Shown piece after piece: positions 6,463 to 11,180 of a DNA stretch of 11,180 nt (positions within the stretch are counted from its first letter, which is position 1; each line of letters begins with the position of its first letter). The stretch is from a bacterium. Lineage in GTDB: Bacteria > Verrucomicrobiota > Verrucomicrobiae > Opitutales > Opitutaceae. The DNA lies in the NCBI GenBank assembly GCA_021780625.1, contig JAJXYI010000486.1, positions 1 to 11,180 on the forward strand. Reading direction: 5' to 3'. The translations under genes and the position numbers were made by a program. The notes under the pieces were generated by a model. It was not told the DNA's origin. It saw only the letters and a program-made list of their open reading frames with translations, and did not search any database.

Positions 6463-7158
6463 TCAGACTCCGGCGGTCGAAAGTGCAGTCTCTGCCGCCT
6501 TCCGGATGCCTGCCTTGGTCAGCTTTACGAAAACCTTCGATTCCTCATAACCAATTCGTTCCAGGTTTTCGGGGGCGATCAGGAGCTCCTTGTCGGAATA
6601 CCACTTGCCCGTGTCGGCGACCATCGCGCTGATGGCCCAGCTCTTCTCGTCCAACATGAAGCTGCTGAAGGAACCAACCTTTCCGTCGGTGGCCATGATC
6701 GGGTAGCCTTTTATCGCCTTCATGCTTTGGAGATGCTTGTCGTCCCGATGGTGATACTTGCGTTGAGCCAGCGCCTGATCCTTCGATGGCAGCATGACCA
6801 CCGGAAAGCCGCCCAGGCCCCACATCGCCGTGCCGCTCCAGTAAGGTGGCCAGCCGTAGTAACGGTAGTAGTCGATCTCGAATTGCCGCGAGACCGGCTT
6901 GTGCGAATCAATCGAGGGACTGGCTTCGATCTGTTTCCGGGTGAGTGCCACGGACAGGTTCTTGCCAGTTCTATTCAAACGTCCGAAGGCATGCGGGGAA
7001 AGCAGCACCTGTCGACCGCTCAACCATGAGCCCGTGTTGACTATCAGGTAGCGGACCACCCAGGTCTGGTCGTCAAAATAGAAGTCCTTTACATGGCCGA
7101 TATCGCCATCCGAAGCAGTGAGTTTGTTGCCGAAGAGTTCGTTGATGTTTCTTTGCAT
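6463..7158 (-). CDS. Two-PRC-barrel domain protein
   Basis: This 231-residue soluble protein carries two PRC-barrel modules. The first (about 5-75) has ASDGDIGHVKDFYFDDQTWVV, the second (about 145-215) has ATDGKVGSFSSFMLDEKSWAI. Each shows the 'DG-(x)-(I/V)G' turn and the 'D(D/E)-(x)-(T/S)W' strand typical of the fold. The linker (about 90-140) is rich in Tyr, Trp and Gly. PRC-barrels occur in the H subunit of photosynthetic reaction centres and in RimM, but stand-alone tandem versions like this have no established role; stress-response or surface functions have been suggested for similar proteins. The ATG at 7158 is chosen because family members open with a short 'M..(I)..L' lead into the barrel. 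The frame stays open to 7863, but that extension is antisense to a fossil permease. GGAGGAG lies about 30 bp before the ATG, too far for a standard site. Confidence 0.87.
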   Translation of the reverse strand: MQRNINELFGNKLTASDGDIGHVKDFYFDDQTWVVRYLIVNTGSWLSGRQVLLSPHAFGRLNRTGKNLSVALTRKQIEASPSIDSHKPVSRQFEIDYYRYYGWPPYWSGTAMWGLGGFPVVMLPSKDQALAQRKYHHRDDKHLQSMKAIKGYPIMATDGKVGSFSSFMLDEKSWAISAMVADTGKWYSDKELLIAPENLERIGYEESKVFVKLTKAGIRKAAETALSTAGV

Positions 7159-7738
7159 GAAAGGTTGTGTCCCGCATCGTCGGATTTCTCCTCCGGGTCC
7201 CCATTTCGAGGATGGTGAAGGATGCGCCGACACCCGATCGCGAACCATGGGGTGTAGCCCGACACCAAGGGCGGACGGTCGCGGACGATTTTTGTTTGGC
7301 AAACCGGAGGGACAGGCCCGAAAGAGCGCCCGCGATCTCCGCTTGAGCAGCCCTCCTGCTCGCGGACGCCGGAACCTACGGCGCGCCAGCCTCCTGTGCA
7401 GGCATCGTGAAATCGCCTGGGCATGGCGCGCGGCGCCCGGCCCCGCGTGGAGTCCCACGCAATTCATCGGCCTGGGTTTCCGCCTGCTGCTGCCGGGAGT
7501 TGCATTGAGTGCACTGGGTGTTTGAGCGACGAACTGTGCCAGGTGGAGCGTCCTGCCCGGTGTCACCTCCCATTCCGTCGGCATCGTCGCCGTGACGCCG
7601 CACCCGCTGCCAAGATCAACGCAGCCCGGGTCGTATTGGCCCAAACGAGCAAGGCGAGACCCGGTTTCCCCAAATGTGTGAGGCGCGGCGCGACACGCCA
7701 TGCTTGGCAGACGGCCCGTCCGGGGCGATGCATGCGCC
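7159..7738. other. Gap between PRC-barrel and SDR genes, mostly a permease fossil
   Basis: The PRC-barrel gene and the SDR gene point away from each other, so both promoters should lie here. The middle is occupied by a decayed ADOP permease fragment. Positions 7159-7277 and 7613-7738 show nothing further that I can identify. A very tentative trace of the lost permease's final segment (reading AARVVLAQ) lies near 7635-7660. Confidence 0.55.
7278..7612 (+). pseudogene. Decayed C-terminal part of an ADOP permease
   Basis: Read on the plus strand, this stretch aligns along its length with residues of about 674-785 of the intact permease (2320-4752). From 7278 it gives VADDFCLANRR (intact: RIDDSLIARR). 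From 7335 it gives ISA-stop-AALLLADAGTYG (intact: IFAAAALLLAAVGTYG), with TGA at 7344-7346. About 7 bases are then missing, and the next frame from 7406 reads REIAWAWRAAPG (intact: REIGVRMALGA) and FIGLGFRLLLPGVALSALG (intact: FMGLGFRLLLVGVMLGALG). A second TGA at 7523-7525 is followed by a matching VLPGVTSHSVGIVAV (intact: MLVDVSSLPFAIVAV). Two stops and a frameshift make it non-functional. The 5' three-quarters of the gene is gone. It is not a simple copy of the nearby gene, given the many substitutions. Confidence 0.82.
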
Positions 7739-8464
7739 ATGAACACCCCGTCCTCCTCCTCCGGCCGGCTCTCCGGCCGCACCGCACTGGTCACCGGATC
7801 CACGCGCGGCGTGGGCCGACTCGTCGCCGAAGCCCTCGCCCGCGAAGGCGTCGCGCGCGTCATGGTTCACGGCAGGACCGAAGGCTCCTGCGCCGAGACC
7901 GTCCGCCTCGTCCGCGCCGCGGGCGCTGAGGCGATTGCCCTGACGGCCGAGCTGTCGGATCCCGCCCAGGTGGAGGCACTCGCAGACCGCGTGCTCGCCC
8001 TCGGCGGCGTCGACATCCTGTACAACAACGCAGCCGTCATGCATCCCTGGCGGGAGAGCATCGACCTGCACACCCAGCGGGATTGGGAGTGGTCGTTCCA
8101 GGTGAATGTATTCGCATTGGTGCGACTCTGTGCGCGACTGATCCCCTCGATGCGCGCCAAGCGCTGGGGCCGGATCGTCAACGTGACCTCCGGCATCGAC
8201 AAGACACCCCAGCTCGCTGGCTACGGCTCGAGCAAGTGGGCCGTGGACAAGTTCACCGACGACCTCGCCGCCGAGCTGAAGGGGTCCGGCGTGATCGTCT
8301 CGCGCCTCGACCCGGGCTGGCTGCGCACCGACCTAGGCGGTCAGCACGCCCCGAACGCCCCCGAGACCGTCCTTCCCGGCGCCCTCGTCCCCGTGCTGCT
8401 CCCCGACAACGCGGCCGGCGGCCAGTTCTTCCGGGCGCAGGATTATTCCAAAAGCGGCGGTTGA
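7739..8464 (+). CDS. Short-chain dehydrogenase/reductase (SDR)
   Basis: This 241-residue cytosolic oxidoreductase is of classical SDR type. The NAD(P)-binding turn TGSTRGVG is at 19-26. NNAAV is at 96-100, where most relatives have NNAG, and the structural Asn is in QVNVFA near 123. The catalytic Ser151 (VTSGID), Tyr162 and Lys166 (YGSSK) are all present, and PGWLRTDLGG (192-201) covers the 'PG-(x)3-T' segment that closes over the cofactor. A basic residue after the second strand (HGRTEG) hints at NADP preference. The substrate cannot be told. I take the ATG at 7739 because the Rossmann fold then starts after a normal short lead; an in-frame ATG at 7700 would add 13 residues. No strong ribosome-binding site is seen. 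The gene stands alone and converges on the aas-like gene. Confidence 0.9.
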   Translation: MNTPSSSSGRLSGRTALVTGSTRGVGRLVAEALAREGVARVMVHGRTEGSCAETVRLVRAAGAEAIALTAELSDPAQVEALADRVLALGGVDILYNNAAVMHPWRESIDLHTQRDWEWSFQVNVFALVRLCARLIPSMRAKRWGRIVNVTSGIDKTPQLAGYGSSKWAVDKFTDDLAAELKGSGVIVSRLDPGWLRTDLGGQHAPNAPETVLPGALVPVLLPDNAAGGQFFRAQDYSKSGG

Positions 8465-8771
8465 ATCACGGAGACATCCTTCTCCTCGGCCACCAAGGCC
8501 TTCGACCTCGGAATTGAACCGCCACGAGAATCACGAAATTTCAGGGGCGTCGGCTTTGCGTTGGGTGCGCCTATAAGCGCGCTCGGATCAGGGGCGGCAC
8601 CCTGGCGCCTTTTTGCGTTTTTCGTGGCCAATTCCTTCAGGGGTTCCGATTGCGGCCCAGGCGCTCTGGTTCTTTCTGATTCAACCTAACCTTCCGCCGC
8701 GGTCCGCGCTCGCGGCCAAAGGCCGCTTCGCTTCGTCCGATTCTCTGCGCCTCTGCGTCTCTGCGTGAGCC
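8465..8771. repeat. Convergent intergenic region with repeat-like sequence
   Basis: No gene is visible. CCTGGCGCC followed by TTTTTGCGTTTTT (near 8600-8621) could help end SDR transcription. A perfect hairpin GCGGCC-AAA-GGCCGC lies at 8712-8726. CTCTGCG recurs three times within 8743-8765 just before the aas-like stop. The 'CTCTGCGTCTCTGCGTGA' and 'GCGTTTTTCGTGGC' strings look like extragenic repeats seen in many Verrucomicrobiota and other genomes; this is recollection, not a search. The minus-strand frame starting MATKNAKRR merely translates this repeat. Confidence 0.5.
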
Positions 8772-10913
8772 CTATTGATCCGTGACCACGCGCAGAAGCT
8801 CGCGGTGATCCGTCTTGCCGGTGCCGAGCTTGGGGATCGTCGTCATGACGCGGAGCTCGCGCGGAGCGCAGAGGTTCGACAGGCCGGCCTCGCGAATCGC
8901 ACCGCGAAGATCGGCAAGGGTCAGTGCTGAGTCGTTGGATACCCCAATCAGGCGCTCGCCCTTTTCGGCGTCGGCAACGGCGACCACCGCGATCTGGAAG
9001 CGCGGGCTCCGTCCGGCGAAGGCCTTCGCGAGCGTCTCCTCGACCGCCGTCAGGCTCACCATCTCACCGCTGACCTTCGCAAACCGTTTCAGGCGTCCGA
9101 GGATATGGACGAACCCATCCTCGTCCACGGACACGATGTCGCCGGTGTCGTACCAGCCGCCGAGCGACTGAAAGCGCTCGTTGGCGTCGGCGTTGAGGTA
9201 GCCCCTCATCACGTTGGGACCGCGGACCAGGAGTCGTCCGCCCTCGGCGATACCCTCGACAGGCTCGAGGCGATGCTCGACGCCGGGAAGGAAACGCCCG
9301 GCGCTCCCGAAACGGGACTCCACGCGTGTGTTGGCCGCGATGACGGGGCTGCACTCGGTCGCGCCATAGCCCTCGATGATCCGCACGCCGAATTTCCGCG
9401 CCCAGGTGTCGAAGGTCGCCTCCTGCACCTTCTCGGCGCCCGCGACGAGAAAGCGTACCGAATTGAAGTCGTAGGCGTGGGCCTTGCGCGCGTAGCCGTT
9501 CAGGAACGTATTCGTCCCCATCAATACGGTGCAGTCGCGGTCGTACACGAGCACCGGAACCGTGCGGTAATGGAGCGGCGACGGGTACAGGAAGCAGTAG
9601 CAGCCGCGGATGAGGGGGAAGAGCACGCCCGCCATCAGGCCGAAGCTGTGGAAGAGCGGCAGGGCGTTGAAGAAGCGGTCGCTGTCGCGCAGGTCGATCA
9701 CCGCGCTGATCTGCCGCACATTGGAGACCAGGTTGCGGTGGCTCAGCTCGACGCCCTTCGGTGTGCCCTCGGAGCCGCTCGTGAAGAGCACCACCGCGGG
9801 ATCGGAGGCCGACACCGGGGCGCGGTTGAGACGGCGCCCGGGATTCAGGCGGTTTCGGAACGTGGCACCGAGTTTGGCCGCGGTCCCCAGCGAGGCGCGG
9901 ACGTCCTCGAGATACACGAGCTTCAACCCGGCGGCCTCAAACGGACGCGGATCGATGCGCGCCTTTTCCAGGAACAGGCGCGACGTGATCACGACCCCCA
10001 GTCCGGCAAGCCGTGCACACTCAAGCATGACGGGCACCCCGCTCGAAAAATTCAGGATCGCCGGCACACGGCCCGTCTCCCACAGGCTCAGCAGGGTCAG
10101 GGGCGTGGCATTTGCGTTGGGAAGCAGGACCCCGACGCGGTCACCGGGCCCGCCGCCGAGCAGCGCCGACCAGCGCGAGGCGAGCAGGTCGGCCGCCACG
10201 GCCACTCTTCGGTAGTTCAGCGTGACGAAGCTCGGATCCTCGAACGCGATCCTGGCCGGCGTCGCCGAGACGGCCTCGGCGACCGCCTGCGGTATCGTCG
10301 CGGCGCCGTGCTCCAACTCCACCCGCACCTGCCAGTCGAGCATGCGGTCGCGCAGCCACGAGGTGGTCTTCTGCCGCGCTTTCGACGACGAGAGTCCCTC
10401 GAAGGTCGGCGGTCGGGCGCCGGCGTCGAAATGCACCGATACGCGAGGGAACCAGCGCGTCCAGCCTCCGTGCTTGACCCAGCGCAGGCGGTTCGCGCCG
10501 CGCAGGTAGGCCGTCACCACGCGGGCCCCCGTGTGCTGGAGCAGGAAGCCCACGCCCTCGTGAAGCTTCATCAGCTCGCCCGAGGTCGAGATTCGACCCT
10601 CCGGAAACAGGACCAACTTTCCTCCCTTCGCAATGAAGTCGGCCATCTCGCGCACCGCATAAGGCGAGGCCTGGTCCACGGGAAAGGTGCGACGGTTGAC
10701 CATGATGCGGCGGTGCACCCACGACAGGTTCGCTGTCGTGCTCGCGGTGACGAAGCGCCAGTCGTCGTCGATCGCCGCGCCCACCAGGAGCCAGTCGATC
10801 CACGAGACGTGGTTCGGGGCGAGCAGCATCGGTCCCGGCCCCTCCAGCGCATCGGCACCGTGGATACGATAACCGAAGAACAGCCGAAGGATGAAACGCA
10901 CCAGGGTTTTCAT
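8772..10913 (-). CDS. aas: Bifunctional acyltransferase / acyl-ACP synthetase, Aas-like
   Basis: This 713-residue fusion has the same layout and nearly the length of E. coli Aas (719), which re-acylates lysophosphatidylethanolamine at the inner membrane. The N-terminal PlsC-type acyltransferase domain (about 1-190) has NHVSWID with the catalytic HX4D (His35, Asp40) and the FPEGR block (103-107). The C-terminal AMP-forming synthetase domain (about 205-713) has the P-loop TSGSEGTPKG (378-387), GYGATECSP (515-523), GWYDTGD (586-592), the hinge region LGRLKRFAKVSGE (605-617) and the catalytic Lys700 in GTGK. All key residues are intact. It starts 22 bp after an LplT-like transporter gene on the same strand, the expected partner that flips lysophospholipid inward. 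Without the transporter context, a general PlsC/acyl-CoA ligase fusion would be the alternative. The open plus-strand frame across it is a shadow. Confidence 0.92.
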   Translation of the reverse strand: MKTLVRFILRLFFGYRIHGADALEGPGPMLLAPNHVSWIDWLLVGAAIDDDWRFVTASTTANLSWVHRRIMVNRRTFPVDQASPYAVREMADFIAKGGKLVLFPEGRISTSGELMKLHEGVGFLLQHTGARVVTAYLRGANRLRWVKHGGWTRWFPRVSVHFDAGARPPTFEGLSSSKARQKTTSWLRDRMLDWQVRVELEHGAATIPQAVAEAVSATPARIAFEDPSFVTLNYRRVAVAADLLASRWSALLGGGPGDRVGVLLPNANATPLTLLSLWETGRVPAILNFSSGVPVMLECARLAGLGVVITSRLFLEKARIDPRPFEAAGLKLVYLEDVRASLGTAAKLGATFRNRLNPGRRLNRAPVSASDPAVVLFTSGSEGTPKGVELSHRNLVSNVRQISAVIDLRDSDRFFNALPLFHSFGLMAGVLFPLIRGCYCFLYPSPLHYRTVPVLVYDRDCTVLMGTNTFLNGYARKAHAYDFNSVRFLVAGAEKVQEATFDTWARKFGVRIIEGYGATECSPVIAANTRVESRFGSAGRFLPGVEHRLEPVEGIAEGGRLLVRGPNVMRGYLNADANERFQSLGGWYDTGDIVSVDEDGFVHILGRLKRFAKVSGEMVSLTAVEETLAKAFAGRSPRFQIAVVAVADAEKGERLIGVSNDSALTLADLRGAIREAGLSNLCAPRELRVMTTIPKLGTGKTDHRELLRVVTDQ

Positions 10914-10935
10914 GGTGTCGATTCGGTTCGAGGGT

Positions 10936-11180
10936 TCAGGAACGGTCGCCCGCGGGACGGTTGAAACTCATCCAGATGCAGCCTAGCGCGACGGCCGCGC
11001 CCAGCGCGAGAAAGACTCCGCTGGAGGTCAGGCCCACGCGAACCGCGCCGAACACATATGCGCCGGCGAGGCACATGCCGAGGTTGTCGGTGAGATTCTG
11101 CGCCGCAATCGTCTTGCCGAGCTTGTCGGGATCCGACTCCGCCTGGAGCGCCGCGTTGAGCGGAATGAGAAACAGGCCCG
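10936..11180 (-). CDS. lplT: LplT-like lysophospholipid MFS transporter, C-terminal part only
   Basis: The window cuts off the N-terminus, leaving the last 80 residues. They begin GLFLIPLNAALQAESDP and continue KTIAAQNLTDNLGMCLAG, which matches my recollection of the LplT family (PLNALLQ ... GNAIAVQN in E. coli). Two hydrophobic segments follow (GMCLAGAYVFGAVRVG and GVFLALGAAVALGCIWM) before a short polar tail ending DRS. LplT moves lysophospholipids across the inner membrane to Aas for re-acylation. The stop lies 22 bp from the aas-like ATG, so the two genes almost surely form an operon with lplT first. The main uncertainty is that only the final helices are visible. Confidence 0.82.
   Translation of the reverse strand, partial: GLFLIPLNAALQAESDPDKLGKTIAAQNLTDNLGMCLAGAYVFGAVRVGLTSSGVFLALGAAVALGCIWMSFNRPAGDRS

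Noticed and set aside
7118..7525. Plus-strand frame ending in a permease-like sequence
   Set aside because: Only its last 40 codons resemble a permease; the rest is out of frame with the homology and antisense to the PRC-barrel start. It is treated as part of the pseudogene instead of a gene.
8443..8631. Minus-strand frame beginning MATKNAKRR
   Set aside because: Its start is a translation of the extragenic repeat string around 8600-8630 and its end overlaps the SDR gene antisense. There is no family resemblance.
9105..10964. Long open frame on the plus strand (619 codons)
   Set aside because: Antisense to the aas-like gene, whose catalytic motifs are all intact on the other strand; the translation is a charged, motif-free shadow.

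Overview
The window is GC-rich, chromosomal-looking bacterial DNA. The tRNA type, a long duplicated FtsX-like permease of the ADOP family, a PRC-barrel protein whose opening resembles those I recall from Opitutaceae, and the style of extragenic repeats suggest a soil or freshwater Verrucomicrobiota bacterium (Opitutaceae-like), or less likely an Acidobacteriota. This assignment is inference. No phage, plasmid, CRISPR or intact insertion sequence genes were seen.

Layout. Positions 1-54 hold the 3' part of a tRNA-Gln(UUG) gene with encoded CCA. Positions 55 to about 545 form a dense mosaic of short extragenic repeats: five hairpins with a shared loop core but different stems, two identical 62-bp units with terminal inverted repeats, and a second copy of the tRNA 3' tail. 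A YbjJ-like MFS permease lies on the minus strand (798-1931). Positions 1932-2319 contain a fossil permease C-terminus, a GC-rich hairpin and an operator-like inverted repeat. An intact 810-residue ADOP-type permease follows on the plus strand (2320-4752).

A minus-strand group comes next: a two-PRC-barrel protein (6463-7158), a slipin/SPFH membrane protein (5334-6287) and a possible small basic protein (5047-5238). All three face the same way and may be read from one upstream promoter, although a hairpin follows the PRC gene. Positions of about 7278-7612 (plus) hold a decayed fragment of a second ADOP permease, antisense to the region upstream of the PRC gene. A short-chain dehydrogenase/reductase follows (7739-8464, plus). 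A repeat-like convergent intergenic region then leads to a minus-strand phospholipid-repair operon: a partial LplT-like lysophospholipid transporter (10936-11180) and, 22 bp downstream, a fused acyltransferase/acyl-ACP synthetase resembling Aas (8772-10913).

Functionally, the clearest pathway is lysophospholipid uptake and re-acylation (LplT plus Aas). Slipin and the PRC-barrel protein suggest membrane or stress-related roles. The ADOP permease is an orphan, with no ATPase partner here. The most interesting non-gene content is the REP-like mosaic at the tRNA end and two ADOP fossils, which indicate that this locus once held several ADOP copies or has undergone repeated duplication and loss.
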